A stretch of 64,000 nucleotides of DNA, from positions 39,768,553 through 39,832,552 of the forward strand of contig CP154956.1 in the NCBI GenBank assembly GCA_039621445.1. Direction: 5' to 3'. Position 1 is the first letter of the stretch, and every line of letters starts with the position of its first letter. The notes beneath the pieces are model-generated. The model ran no database searches. It had not been told where the DNA came from and saw nothing but the letters and a program-made list of their open reading frames with translations. The DNA comes from Euglena gracilis. Its lineage: Eukaryota > Euglenida > Euglenophyceae > Euglenales. Positions 1 through 11,825 of this stretch are shown here, piece by piece. The translations under genes and the position numbers were made by a program.

Positions 1-59
1 GCGGGTGCCCCCGCCGGAACCGGGATTTTCCCCCAAAAAATGGTGGGCTCTGATACGAA

Positions 60-205
60 AACTGTGTCCAGAACGCCGGTTCGGGCTGCCGCCCGAACCG
101 GCGTTCTGGAACACGGCTTCACGCCCGAACCGGCGTTCTGGACACAGTTGTTGAAACCGTGGATTAGGGGCTCTGGCTTCACGCCCGAACCGGCGTTCAA
201 GGAAT
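60..205. repeat. CGCCCGAACCGGCGTTCTGG repeat cluster and hairpin
   Basis: 69-110 is a near-perfect hairpin (CCAGAACGCCGGTTCGGG / CCCGAACCGGCGTTCTGG). 147-200 is repeated in inverse orientation at 1328-1381 (TTGAAACCGTGGATTAGGGG against its complement), bracketing 1.2 kb. Confidence 0.75.
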
Positions 206-529
206 AAAGGCCAATTTCGCCCTAAATACCATGCCCCCCCCCCATATACGACCCCCCCTCGGGAGCCAAAATCCCAGGGGGGGGTCTCATATGGGGGGGG
301 TCTTATATGGGGGGGTCGGTCCCGGCCAAAGGGCCGGCCTTCGGCCGGCCAGCGGGGGGTCTTATATGGGGGGGGGGTCTTATATGGGGGGGGCATGGTA
401 CCTAGTTTCTGAACATTTTTGGGCATTCTTGGGATCCTTTGGGCTCATGGCCATGTCGATCGGCCGATTGAAGTTTTCATCCGTCTGATGCCAGGTTACC
501 CATCAATCGAAAGGTTTTTTTTCGGAATT

Positions 530-990
530 ACGATTTGGAAATTTTTTTTGTTTGGACCACCCCTAGGTTTTTTCAGAATCACGGTTGGGAAATTTTGGCT
601 AGACCCCCCAGATTTTTTCAGATTTGCAATGCCGAATTTTCGGTTGGACCCCGCTGGTTTTTTTTTTCAGAATTATGGTTGGGATTTGATCCCCCCTTTT
701 TTCAGAATTCCGGTTCAGAGATTTTGGCTGGGTTTCTTCACAAACACGGTTGAAAAAAAAATTGGCTGGAGCCCCCCCTAGGGTTTTTCAGAAGTACGGT
801 TGGGAAATTTTGGCTGGACCCCCCCGGGAATTTTTCAAAATTGTTCGGAAATGTTACAGTTGGGAAATTTTGGCCCCCCTGGGTGTTTTCAAAATTCGTT
901 GGACCCTCCCCTGGGTTTTTCAGAATTATGGTTAGGAAGTTTTAGCTGGACCCCTTGGGTTTTTTCAGAATTACGATTTTTGGACCCTTT
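530..990 (+). repeat. Degenerate minisatellite, about 45-bp unit
   Basis: Unit GGTTTTTTCAGAATTACGGT followed by TGGGAAATTTTGGCTGGACC plus a C run, repeated roughly nine times with drift. Short open frames here simply reflect the repeat. Confidence 0.75.
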
Positions 991-1264
991 TCGCAAATTC
1001 CAAAATCCACTGTTCACCTGCCATGTTGCCCCTTGATCGATAACCCTTCTCAAGGGTTTTAGATGGCCTTAGATTTCAGCCCTGCTGCATGGTATTCTAT
1101 TTCAGAAAATCCCCAGATTTGGCCAAATGGAAATTGTTGCACAAAATACCCCAATTTCTGGCCAAATACCCCCCAAAAAGTGCTCAGATATGATTGCCTC
1201 ATGTCTACAAACCATTTTGGACACTTTTTGGCACTTTTCATTTTCGGTCCCCAGGACGCCGTTT

Positions 1265-1382
1265 TCCCGCCCGAACCGGCGTTCTGGACACCGGTTCGGC
1301 GCAGAAATTTCTGCGCCGAACCGGCGTCCAGAATTCCGGTTCGGGCGTGAAGCCAGAGCCCCAATACACGGTTTCAAGTCAT
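1265..1382. repeat. Inverse copy of left-end repeat with palindrome
   Basis: 1284-1331 is a palindrome centred on GCGCAGAAATTTCTGCGC. 1328-1381 is the inverse of 147-200. It abuts the tyrosine-recombinase fragment. Confidence 0.75.
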
Positions 1383-1840
1383 TTTCGGGTGCTTCCCCCG
1401 GGTTCCCTCCCGGCTGGGACTCCCCGCGCTCTTGGGTTAGTCCATCTGCACCATTCCATGATGTTTTCCAAGGGGATTCCTTGTTGGAACAGGATTTGTG
1501 CGCATGCTCTTCGTAGAGAATGGAAGGGATAGTCCCGGGCACAGGTTTCTTGGAAGATAGCTCGGAAGGTGGTGTGGAAGGATGATGGGGGGCAGAACGG
1601 CTCGTGGGTATCGTCGGCATATTCGAAGAGGAAGAGGAGCCAGGAGAGGTTGAAGGAGGTGAGGGGCTGACAGACAATGGGTGACAAGGGTGGTCGGATT
1701 TTGACAGCCTTGAATGTGATACTCGGTGTGGGTGTGGAGAAGGAAAGGGAGGAACGGTTAAGGGAGGTGGCTTCGTTAAAACGTAAGCCAAGGGAAAGGG
1801 CCAGAACCGAGATTGCCACGGCTTTGGATTTGGGCAAGGT
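1379..1840 (-). pseudogene. Tyrosine recombinase fragment (DIRS/Crypton-like)
   Basis: The minus-strand frame contains VLALSLGLRFNEATSL (first catalytic Arg in GLRFNEA), a middle region with ITFKAVKIRPPLSP, then FHTTFRAIFQE and PFHSLRRACAQILFQQGIPL with the H-x-x-R pair, followed by IMEWCRW. This is the box I / box II layout of tyrosine recombinases encoded by DIRS-like retrotransposons and Cryptons. The C-terminal tyrosine is not visible and stops lie upstream, so it is a decayed fragment. It lies next to an inverted repeat (1328-1381). Confidence 0.7.
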
Positions 1841-2039
1841 AGAGCAGTGCAGTTGGGCGAAGGCGTGTGGGGGGGAGCCGCAGTTTGTCAGTTGAAATGT
1901 GGATTCTGCCAGCGGCAGAAGAGTATTTCCACCAGATGTGGGGGATACATATGCAGGTTAATCCAGGACAGGGTTTCCAATGCCTGGATGGCGGACAGGA
2001 CACCACGGATCTATGAGGAGGCATGGGGGGGTCGGCACA
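1841..2039. other. Spacer, no gene seen
   Basis: The minus strand may hold a decayed extension of the recombinase (AFAQLHCSTL just upstream of its first box), but stops interrupt it. Confidence 0.4.
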
Positions 2040-2260
2040 CCCCTCCCCCCCCCCCCCATCACCGACCCCCTCGCCACGCCATTTTACCCCCCCTCCCCCC
2101 CTTTTCAGACCCCCTCGCCACGCCATGTCAGCCGCGCCAAAGAAAATTTTCTTGGAAAACCCCCGCGCACCCCTCCCCCCCCCCATCCGGGACCCCCTCG
2201 CCACGCCAAAAACCCCCCCTCCCCCCCCCCTAGCTGGACGGCTCGCCACGGCGTGCCGAC
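2040..2260 (+). repeat. GACCCCCTCGCCACGCC repeats in C tracts
   Basis: The motif GACCCCCTCGCCACGCC recurs at least four times between C runs. No gene. Confidence 0.75.
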
Positions 2261-2355
2261 CCCCCATGGCCGTCGGCTGCGAGGTGTCCCAAGTAGATCA
2301 GGACCAGGCCCATGAGGTCAATTTGTGGGAGGGTGGTGGGCACAGAAGGATAGTA

Positions 2356-2555
2356 CCACCCCCCCTTTATTTGAGCACACCCACGGGCCAACGGACCCCC
2401 CAAATGCTCAAATAAGGGGGGGGGTCAAATAAGGGGGGTCAAAAATTCCTTTAGAAAAAGGGCAAAAAAATTTCGGCACCTTCGGCACATGAAAAAAAAA
2501 ATTTCCCCGGCCCAAATGCTCAATTAAGGGGGGAGTCAAATAAAGGGGGGGGGTA
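2356..2555 (+). mobile_element. About 200-bp TIR element, copy 1
   Basis: Ends are CCCCCCCTTTATTTGA and its complement TCAAATAAAGGGGGGG. The interior has GGGCCAACGGACC, AAATTCCTTTAGAAAAAGGG and the TTTCGGCACCTTCGGCAC hairpin with a T/A run. A second copy in reverse orientation is at 5764-5960. Confidence 0.75.
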
Positions 2556-3651
2556 GGCCGTTGAGTCTGGAGAGGTATGTGTGGAGGGTGGATCGGGATG
2601 CCAAAGGAGGGCGTTTCCAGGCAGGGGCTGGGTAGATGAGTTGGTGGTGGAAAGATGTTGGGTAAGGCGTTCGGTGGCAGTGCGGAGGTCGGAAAGGGGA
2701 CATGTGGAGGCAGTGGTGGCGGGCAGAATAGGGGGGGGGGGTGGGTTGGGAGGGGGGGCAGCTGGGTCGCGGTTGTGGCTGGGAGTCATTGTTTTTGTGG
2801 CTGTTTGGGGCATAACCAGTGCCAGTGACGCTGGCCTAGACATTTAAAGCAGTCTTTGGGCGGGGGAGGCGGTGGACCACAGTGTGCCGTCTCTGGTTTT
2901 ATAAAACTCAGTGCCTTGGAATATAAAAGTGGCTGTGCCATGTGGTGTCCGTCTCTCTTGGGAGGTTGCTCCCATAAGCAGTGCGTCTGCAGCTGAGAAG
3001 GATGCAGGGTTGTCTTTGTATATCAATAGGGGTGTGATCCCCGTGTCCCCCCCCCCCGTGTCCCCCCCCCCCCCGTGTCCCGCACTTCAGGGGGGTCCCT
3101 AGAAGGCGGCCAAGGCAACACACAGCATGAATTTTTAGTTGTTTGGCATCATTTTCCACGGTTTTTCATGGATTCTCAAGGCCATTTGATTTTCCCCCAC
3201 CAACAATCCCTTTTTTTTTCACCTAGGATGGCCTGGAGCTTGGCTCGGGGTCAATGTGAAATGAATTTTTGGTCCCTCAAAAAGTCGCAAATTTCGTCCC
3301 GGAAGGTCCCGAAAAGAGGCATGTTTCCCCCGTGTCCCCCCCCGTGTCCCGCCCCACCCCCAATATCTATCTGTATATATGTATACACACACACACACAC
3401 TCTCATATATATACATATGTGTGTGTGTATACATATATACAAATATGTACATAGACAAGGTTCCCGGGCTGTTTTTAAACAAGTTGTTTAAAACTGTTTT
3501 TCTCCCCTATTTGTAGTGTTTTATTTTTTTGAAAACACCTTTTTCAAAACAAAAAACCGTTTTTAAACCGTTTTATATTCATGAAAGTTTTTTTTTTGCT
3601 TTGTTTTAAAGCAAAAAAAAACAGGAACCTTGTACATAGATATACATAAAG
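2556..3651. other. Spacer with G/C homopolymers and microsatellite
   Basis: Short open frames have biased composition and no domain. 3545-3600 holds palindromic AACCGTTTTTAAACCG-like sequence that recurs at 6215-6310. Confidence 0.5.
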
Positions 3652-3870
3652 GGGATTTTGTTATCTGAGGGGGGTGTTGCGGGGGGGCAGAGCCCCCCCG
3701 CCTATGTCAAAATTTCGCACAAAAAGGACTTAGCCCTCCAAGTATGTTGCCAACATAGAAAGGATTTTCTTATTTGAGGGGGGTGTTGCGGGGGGACGGG
3801 GGCGGACCCCTCCCCCCGCCTATGCCAAAATGAGCCACAAAAACGACTTAGCCCCCGAAGATGTTGCCAA
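3652..3870 (+). repeat. Tandem duplication, about 105-bp unit
   Basis: Two adjacent copies of GAGGGGGGTGTTGCGGGGGG ... CCCGCCTATG ... GACTTAGCCC ... ATGTTGCCAA. Confidence 0.8.
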
Positions 3871-5063
3871 TATGGGATACCTGCCCCACCAGCACCATGG
3901 GAAATCTATGTGGCCCTCTTCTACACCACAACCCTTCTTATCTCCATCTGCCATTACTGTGCTGTGGGGAACCCAACCCAGGGCCACCAATCACCTTCCA
4001 CGCCTTCCTGCAGGACGCCGCCCCTACCTTCATTCAGGCCGCAAACCCAACTGACATGGCGCGACAAAAAACCAACCTGATCATCCGCAGCAAAACCTGG
4101 GGAGACCGTTGGTGGGCAACTCTGTTTCCGGACCCTAGCCAACCCCCTGATTTTGAAATCTCTGTCCAATAATTGGCCGCATATGAACTTTTCTCCCAGG
4201 CCTTACTGGAATGGACTGGTGACGCCCCCAAATGGTCTTATCAAGAGGACCAGCTGGAAGCCTTCAGACGTCAACTCGCCGCAATTTCACTTATGGCCAG
4301 TTCCCCCCCCCCCAGGACTCAGTCCTGGGGGGGTCCTGGGGGGGGGTCCTGGGGGGGGTTTTGGGGGGGTCCTGAGGGGGTCCTGCAACTTTTGGCAAAA
4401 TTTTTGCTTCAAAAGGTGAGGTTATTTTGAAGACCGGGGGGGGGTCCGGGGGGGGGGCGGTAGCCCCCCCGGTAGCGGACGTCGAAGGCGCCCGGAACTC
4501 CACGGTCAGTGGGTCCTGTGGGTACCGCGCCCGGTGGGTCATGGGGGGGTCCTGGGGGTCCTGGGGGGGTCCTGGGGGGGGGGTCCTGGGGGGGTCCTGG
4601 GGGGGTCCTGGGGGGGGAGGGGTCCTGGGGGGGTCCTGGGGGGGGGGAACTGGCCATGACTCCGCACTTTCATCACCTTCACAGACACCGGCCCCCACAC
4701 TCGAATCTTTATCAGCAACCCTGACCTCACAAAACCTTACCACGTTCTGTTCCCTGCCACCTGGTCCTATGTGGATGTCTGAACTGTGTGACATCCTTGA
4801 GAGACATCTCTCCAGTATGCAGGACGATGAAACTTTCCTGGCTGTCTGGAGGCTACTCCTCACGACTTATTTCTGGTATCGTGAAAACTACACCTCCCCG
4901 GCCGCAAACCTTGCCCGAAGCCAAACCACCCATTACGCCTCACACCGGCCACACAACCCCACTCCGCCTCCATTTTTATTCATGAAAGTTTTTTTTTGCT
5001 TCGTTTTAAAACAAAAAAATGGGAACCTTGATAAAAACAGCCCGGGTACCTTGTCTATGTAGA
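3871..5063. other. Spacer with GGGGGGTCCT tract
   Basis: 4300-4650 is a run of GTCCTGGGGGG units. The flanks (3880-4300, 4660-4980) have even composition and read like a possible plus-strand decayed coding region (e.g. LPAGRRPYLHSG, ILERHLSSMQDDETFLAVW), but no family is recognised. Confidence 0.4.
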
Positions 5064-5065
5064 TC

Positions 5066-5097
<32 letters not shown>

Positions 5098-5200
5098 TAT
5101 ATCTATATATGTATATATGTATGTATGTATGTATGTATACACACACACGCATATATATATATATATATATATATTTCTATATATCTACATACATACTATC
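5064..5200. repeat. (ATGT)n/(TA)n microsatellite
   Basis: ATGTATGTATGT followed by TATATATATA and ACACACAC. Similar tracts lie at 3370-3450, 5670-5765, 6340-6545, 37970-38210 and 51130-51245. Confidence 0.9.
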
Positions 5201-5763
5201 AGTTTTTGATTATTTCCCCCCCACGGAGCTGAAAACTGGGGGGGGAATAATAGCCCGGGAGGCAAAGCCATGGGGAAAGCGGACGGCGGCAGCGGCGCCG
5301 GCAGTCTCACCTCCCACAGGCTCCGCTTCCTCATCTAACCAACTTTCTGGGCAGGGGCAAGGGGAGGAGTTGACATTGACGACGGCCTTGACACCGAGTG
5401 TCATGACGACGGTCCGGCTGCTGATGTCGATGCCATTGCTGTGCAGCTGGATGCACAGCTTGCAGCAGAAGTGCACACGCAAATAAACAATTTGTGTTCT
5501 CGCCGCAAGTGAGTCAAGCTCAGCCTGTGGTGTACTGGCTTTGAGTTTGTCTACCATCCGGATCGTCTGAAAATTTGGGGGGGAAATAATCACTGAGGTC
5601 CAATTTTCCTGTTTTCGGGCGAAAAATGGGGGGGAAATATTCCACCGGAGAAAATAATCGAAATGTTATAGTATATATATACATATATATACATGTATAT
5701 ATGTAAATATGTATATATGAATATATGTATATATGTATATATGTATATGTATATATATGTATA

Positions 5764-5960
5764 CCCCCCCTTTATTTGACCCCCCCTTAATTGAGCATTT
5801 GGGTCCGGGGGAATTTTTTTTTTCATGCGCCGAAGGCGCCGAAATTTTTTTTGCCCTTTTTTTAAAGGAATTTTTGACCCCCCCTTATTTGACCCCCCCC
5901 TTATTTGAGCATTTGGGGGGTCCGTTGGCCCGTGGGTGTGCTCAAATAAAGGGGGGGGTG
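5764..5960 (-). mobile_element. About 200-bp TIR element, copy 2 (inverted)
   Basis: Reverse-complement copy of 2356-2555 with the same CCCCCCCTTTATTTGA termini and central GCGCCGAAGGCGCCGAAA plus T run. It is inserted in a (TATA)n region directly left of the palindromic element at 5974. Confidence 0.75.
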
Positions 5961-5973
5961 GTATATATACATA

Positions 5974-6207
5974 TGGCAGCTCCCAACTATAGGCCCCCCC
6001 CCAAAATCGTTTTTTTTTTTTTTTTGCGTTAATGATGGAATAGGGTTAGGTGCGCGACTTAGGCTTAGGGTTAGGCCTAACTTGTACACCTAACACCCGC
6101 CTATAAGTTAGGCCTAACCCTAAGCCTAAGTCGCGCACCTAACCCTATTCCATCATTAACGCAAAAAAAATTTTTTGGGGGGGGCCCTATAGTTGGGAGC
6201 TGCCATA
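5974..6207 (+). mobile_element. 234-bp palindromic MITE-like element
   Basis: Starts TGGCAGCTCCCAACTATAGG and ends CCTATAGTTGGGAGCTGCCA then TA, with CAG at +4 and CTG at -8 and CATA repeated on both flanks. An almost perfect inner palindrome (6027-6163) contains TTAGGGTTAGG on one arm and CCTAACCCTAA on the other. No coding capacity. Confidence 0.8.
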
Positions 6208-6545
6208 CATATATACCAACGGTTTAAAAACGGTTTTTTGTTTTGAAAAGGGGTGGTTTTTTGAATAAAATTCTACAAATAGGGAAAAAAAACTGTTTTA
6301 AACAAGTTGTTTAAAAACAGCCCAGGAACCTTGTCTATGTATATCCATATATGTATATACAAAAATAGATATATAATATGAATATATATGTATATACATA
6401 TATGTACATATATCTATGTATATATGCATATACATATATGTACATATATCTATGTATATATGTATATATACACACACATCTACATATATATATATATATA
6501 TATGTGTGTGTGTACATATACATATATATATGTATATATAGATGT

Positions 6546-8944
6546 TGGCAACATACTTGGAAGGCTAAACTCCTTTCCGTACGAAAATTTTGACATCATA
6601 TTGAAAATCCAATGGGGAGAGGGGTTATTTTGCCAAAAGTGGCCCAAAATGGGCATTTCCCTCCAAGTTTTTGCACATTCACCGCCGATTGGGGGTTCTG
6701 GAGCCATTTGGGTGGGTTTTGAGTGGTGTTGAGGTGATTTGGACAAAAGTTTTTTCAGGGGGGGGCTCAAAAGTCGGCAATACTGACCCATTAGTACATT
6801 AGAGCAGGTAGTCAGCCCCCCCCCCTACCCCGTCTCGCCGACTGGTAACCGTTGGGAAGACTGATTATTTCGATTAATCAATCCCTGGCCGAATGAACGA
6901 TTAATCAAGGGGTGGCGAACGATTTATCAAAAAATTGATTAATCGAAACAACCTTATGAGTGGGCAAAATAATGTGGAAATCAATGCCTTGGTTTGTTTG
7001 AAATTGTAATTCTCAATTCTTTGTTTGTCTTTGTCCAATTCTTTCCCCTCTCCAACACATTATCCATCACCCACCCCGTCACCCAGGAGCTATTTTTGTG
7101 CTTTAAAAAAATACCAACAGTAACTCACACTTCCAAACTTGGACCTTTTCCCTATTTTGCCTCGCATCCACATTGTGACCGATTTTCACCATGGTATTTC
7201 CCCCCATTCAGCACCCACCCTGTCACCCACGTCGAACGCATGGGAGCCCGCCCGATTTTTGTGCCTGAAAAAGCACCAGCAGCGGCTCACACTGTTCCAA
7301 ACTTGGATCCGAACCTTTTCCTTATCGTGCCACGCATCCACAGTGTGACCGATTTTCACCATGGGATTTTTACAAAACGTGACACAACAGTTGAAAAAGA
7401 TTTGCCTGCCAAACTTTGGTTCCGTTCAGTCCTGCAATTTTCTCTGTCGCAACGGAGAACCCATTGGTGCAGGTTGTTGGCCTGCGTACACAATGGTCGG
7501 TGGACCCGGAGGCCTGCAATTCTCAAGTGACTTTCTTCCTTGAATTTGCTGGGGTTCCACTAGGCCTAGTCGGCTGACCAGTTGGGAAGTTGGCCGACTA
7601 GTCACCGTTTGGCACCCCCCCCCCCCGCCACTAACACGTCAGGGATTCAAGCAATTATTGCACGTCCCGTCTCCAAAAGTAGAACGTACTAAAGTCAAGA
7701 AATTCTGATGCCGAACCACCCTCTTGTCGATATTTCTCTGTTCGAGCAGGCACAGTATTCGAAAAAAGTGTGCACTGCACGTCTTTGGTACAAAATGATC
7801 GCGATTGGGATCGTGGCGAGGTATTCCTAATTGAACTTTGTGGATGTGATCCTTGGGCTGTTGCCAAAGGTACCACCGCACACCTTTGATTTTTTTCTTC
7901 AGAGAAATGCACAAGCCTCCTTGAATGCAGTGGGTTCCTTGGAGGCGGAGGCACAAACTGCGAAGGAGCACGACGGACTGTGTGCTACTGAAAGATACAA
8001 ATGCCGCCTTGCTCAGGCACTAGCGTTTTGAGGTTTGAGAAGTTGTCAGGTGGCAAAATGTCTAAAATTGTTGCAGAATTTACTTGTGAGTTGATGCCTG
8101 ATGTCTGCCTTGACAATGAACATACCTCAGAAGGTCTGTCCTGTTCTGTGGTTTGCCTCCATCGATATCTTTTTGCAGGTTCGTGGTTCAGTGGTGAAAC
8201 TTTTAATTGAAACTGTCGAGAAGTTCTTCTTAATGGGTTTTTTGAAGCAGGTTCTGGGTTCTCCTGTGGAAAAACCCTGTCCTGAGGCTATGGCTTCACC
8301 TGTCAAACCCCTGTTTAATTCAGGTTCTGGGTCAGCTTGGAAAACCCTGATGCTATGAACAATTGGTTTGTGTTTGTTTGCCTTGATTTTTGTTGTTTTA
8401 TTGCCTTTTCAAAGCATTGAAGGCATTGAAATCTGCCCATCGTAATCAGCATTTAGGTGCCAGAATGGGGATCATTGTTCAATTCCCGTGATATCCTTTC
8501 TGGTTCAGGAGGCCGTCCTGTTGTCACTGTTTGCTGCTGCAGACGCGGGTCTCTCCACAATTTGTTTCCTGCAAGGGGAGGCTCTTTCATGACTCTTTTT
8601 TTTTTCTGAGGGGGCTTTGCCACTTTTTTTTTCCTGCATCAGCTGGGATTCTGAGACATTTTAAAAAGAAAAGAATTGAACAGGCTGGGGTTTGGACTCC
8701 GAGGGCGAACTTGTCCTTGTTTCATTTCTCTTTTTGACGGAGTCGACACAAGTGGGCAGTTTTGTGCTAGGTTTTTTTTTCCCACAGGTTGAGGGCCACT
8801 TTGGTATTGTGGTTGGGCTGCAAAAAAAATGCAATTTTATGACTTTTTCATTTTTGTGGGAATTTTTTTGGCAGAAATGACCCAAAAGTCGCCAAAAATG
8901 GTCGAAAATATGCATTCGAAAAAATTTCTTGCGCAAAACCTTTT
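6546..8944. other. Gene-poor stretch
   Basis: Apart from the duplication at 7.07-7.37 kb I see only short, unconvincing frames on both strands and AATTAATCG-type inverted motifs at 6870-6950. No RNA gene recognised. Confidence 0.5.
7067..7370 (+). repeat. Tandem duplication, about 165-bp unit
   Basis: CACCCACCCCGTCACCCA ... CTCACACTTCCAAACTTGGA ... GTGACCGATTTTCACCATGG occurs twice with divergence. The plus frame is open across it, but the peptide lacks any recognisable domain. Confidence 0.7.
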
Positions 8945-9500
8945 AGGCAGGGAATTTCTTAAGCCGGAGGGTACCCTACCCCCCGGGGGGGGGTCCAGCC
9001 AGCCAGCAGCTCAAATCCAGCCAGCAGCCCAAATTCGGGCTGGGAGCCCCCCCCCCCCCCGGGGGGGGGGCTGGGGGGGGGGGGGGGGGCTGGGAGCCCC
9101 CCCCGGGGGGTCGACTGAAATAAAGTCGGGTCCAGCCCGGCCGGAGGCCGGGCCAGCCGGCCGAAGGCCGGCCCAGCCGGCCGCAGGCTGGCCAGCCAAC
9201 TGGGCTGTCCAGCTCACTTATCCCTACATTTTTCCCCCTCATCACAGCCCCTCCATCGCAGCCCCCCAGCCTTGATCTAGCTCCACCCATCAAAATGTCG
9301 AAAATGGCAAAAATGTGTTAGAAAATTTTGTTTTTCCTCGACCCAGCCCAGCCCAGCCTGCTCCAGCCCCGGACCCCCCCACCCCCCCACCCCCCCGGGG
9401 GGGGGGTCCAGCCAGCAGCTCAAATCTAGCCAGCAGCCTTTTTGCCAGCCGGAGGCTGGACCCCCCCCCGGAGGGGGTCCTTAAGAAATTCCCTGCATGT
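8945..9500 (+). mobile_element. Inverted-repeat element with G/C tracts
   Basis: Termini GCAGGGAATTTCTTAAG (8948-8964) and CTTAAGAAATTCCCTGC (9480-9496) are perfect 17-bp inverted repeats. With borders AGGCAG and CTGCATGT it follows the same +4 CAG / -8 CTG layout. Inside are CCAGCC-rich repeats, CCGGCCGAAGGCCGGCC palindromes and long polyC and polyG runs. Confidence 0.75.
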
Positions 9501-10861
9501 GGGCGATTTTTTTAAAGAACATTGTCAAAATTAAAAACAAAACAAAAAAGGCGTCCAAAAAAAAAACGCTGCCGATTATGAGACGACACATTGGAACTTG
9601 ACAACAGCATCCTTATATTTGGGTTGAAAACAGCCTTTGCCTTGGTCCACTTCAATTGGAAAAGTATCAATCGATCGCACCGCATAGTGCGAAAAAAGTG
9701 GGATGTTGTTATTTGGGTGTAAGAGGTGTTTCATACCAACCTCCACCATACACCCAGCCAAGTGCTCAATCCCCTCGTGCACCAACCTTCGTATGTATCA
9801 GTTGTGCAACTTACCCACACTCTGGCGAGGAGCCAGGAACAGGAGTGCACAAAACAACCCCCCACCTCCCCACCCAGTGGTGTTCAATGCCCCCCCCTTA
9901 ATTTGGAGGGGGAGATCTCAGTGGAGAGATGCAAAAGTGCTGTGGTGTTGTGGATGGACTGGACCTCTCGGTCTCGGCAGGAGGGGAGGTTCCAGACCCC
10001 CCGCTCATTTAGAAGCATGGGTGCAGGAGGGGTGGGGCTCATGGTGTTTCTGACCTGCACCTTGGCCCTACATCTTTCGGGTTGCTTGGCTTCCACTACG
10101 AATTTGGAGCGTAATTTTTCCACAATGGGTCATGTCTATGGGCAAAGGAGGACAAAATTGGGTGTAGAAAAGGCTGGCAAACTAACCTTCCTCTACCGCT
10201 CTCTGAACTCCGACCAGTCTCAGTGATGGTGAAGACGAGTAGCTGTTGCATTTTGTTTCCGCTTCATCCAAGACCGTCAGACTGAGTGGCCTTCAAAAAT
10301 GGGAGTTCTTGATTTGCTTTGCAAAAGTTGGCCGGCGATGAAGGAACCTCAGTTGCAAAACCCATGCCAAGAGGTGGGGGGGGCAAATAATGTGTTTTCA
10401 AAAAAAATCCATTTTTTAAAAAAAAAGGTTTTTATGGTGTTTTTTTTCCAAAAAGACACGTTTTTTCTTAAAAAATCACGTTTTTTTTTTGCCAGCACTG
10501 GTCCTTTTGCGAAGGTAATTCTGCCTTTTTGCAGCCCGTGTAAATGCATATGCACCTTTTTAGGTTTCAAGGGCAGAATGTTTTTATGCTTGTGGATGGA
10601 GGAACTATCAATCGCATGTGCTTGCTGAATGTGTCTCTGGGTTATGATGGGAAAACTTATTTCTGGAGGAGCTTGCGTGTTCCTTCTTTGAATACCATGG
10701 CCCCACAAGGGCAAAAGTGCGGAGCCACAGGTGTCGCCATTCCTTGGCGGGCGAAAACAGATTACCTTCATGCACTTCGGTTGGGTGAGATTCTGTGCAC
10801 CAGATTTGCCTTTTTGGGGGCATTGATGCGCAAATAGTGGGACGTAAAACAAATCTTTCCA
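9501..10861. other. Gene-poor stretch, possible decayed element
   Basis: Minus frames at 9576-9785 and 9884-10123 have natural composition but no recognised motif. They may belong to the element that carried the recombinase fragment at 10.86-11.03 kb. Confidence 0.35.
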
Positions 10862-11030
10862 CTTGCCCATTTGGCACACTTCTTCCAAATCCAAACCCAA
10901 AGATTTGAAGAAAGTGACACCTGCACCTCTTGTGCTGTGTGCCCTATACAGGGCAGGGACACCCTGCTGCAACAAAAAACGTTTGGTGAGACCATTGATG
11001 GAATTTGGCTTCAAAGCGTGAAAGGGGGTG
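10862..11030 (-). pseudogene. Tyrosine recombinase C-terminal fragment
   Basis: The minus-strand frame reads LTKRFLLQQGVPALYRAHST then RGAGVTFFKSLGLDLEEVCQ and MGKWKD. H-S-T-R-G plus the following G.dleev...gkWk matches box II of tyrosine recombinases. The reading frame then drifts into unrelated sequence and the catalytic Tyr is absent. A frame change just upstream (TLSRFEAKFHQW-like remnants) indicates decay. It is different from the copy at 1.4-1.8 kb. Confidence 0.65.
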
Positions 11031-11467
11031 TTGGGGGTTAGGGAGGACCCTCGCCCGGGGGGGGGGCTGCCGGGGCTGCAACCACTTTTTTCTGGCCCTG
11101 GTGGGCTCAGGCCAGGTCTCTTGTGAAATTGGGCCCGTTTTCAAACATGTCAACAGGCGGTAAAGGGGGTGAGGTGTGCCCCCCCCCCCCCCGACCCGGG
11201 GTCCCTAGTTGCCCCGCGTAGGATCGTTTTTTTGCCATTTTTGTTGTTTTCCCATTTCTCAGTTTCCGGTCCAAAAGCTAGACAAATACAAAACCAACCC
11301 ACCTATTTAGGATCAAACAGCAAAGCACAACAAACCTTGAGACCTGAGAGGGTAGGCGAGTACCTTTGAGTTCAGGTGTTGAGTGGTAAGGTTGGACGAT
11401 TAATCTTAATCGACGGCACTGAACGATTAATGCTGCTTAATCGGGGGGTGGCGAACGATTACCGAAC

Positions 11468-11815
11468 GATTACACCTAACGCCCGATTCTTTCGCACTTC
11501 ACACCGTATTTATTTGCACTTTTGGTCAATATTTTTGCACTTTATCTCAAAAATGTTTGCACATGTTAAAAATTTGTTCGTACGTTATCTCAAAAATGTT
11601 TGGCACTTTATCTCAAAAATATTTGCCTACGTTCCGAGAATTTTTGCACACGGATCGGGTGTTTTGCACAATCGCCCTAAGTCCGCATCTAAGGAGCAGG
11701 GACTTAGGACAGAGTCTGCGTCTAAGACGCCAGACTTCGGGCATGAGGTCTGCCTCTTATAATGATTTTGTTGGAGCTCCCCAAAACCAACCAAAATGGT
11801 TCAGAATGCGGAAAT
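11468..11815 (+). repeat. Dispersed repeat ATTACACCTAACGCCCG, copy 1
   Basis: The block ATTACACCTAACGCCCGATT ... TTTGCACTTTATCTCAAAAA ... CACACGGATCGGGTGTTTTG ... AACCAAAATGGTTCAGAATG is repeated at 14601-14968. An inverted partner CGCTAGGTGTAAT ends at about 12566, so copy 1 may be the left end of a 1.1-kb element. Confidence 0.75.
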
Positions 11816-11825
11816 GAATAGTTTG

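Noticed and set aside
4291-4863. Proline-rich minus-strand frame (PPGPPQDPP)
   Set aside because: Produced by the GTCCTGGGGGG tract; no support beyond the repeat.
6990-7530. 178-codon plus frame over the 165-bp duplication
   Set aside because: It follows a divergent tandem repeat and no domain is recognised; treated as non-coding.
8440-8510. tRNA-like B box (GTTCAATTCCCGTGA)
   Set aside because: No matching A box and no cloverleaf could be drawn.
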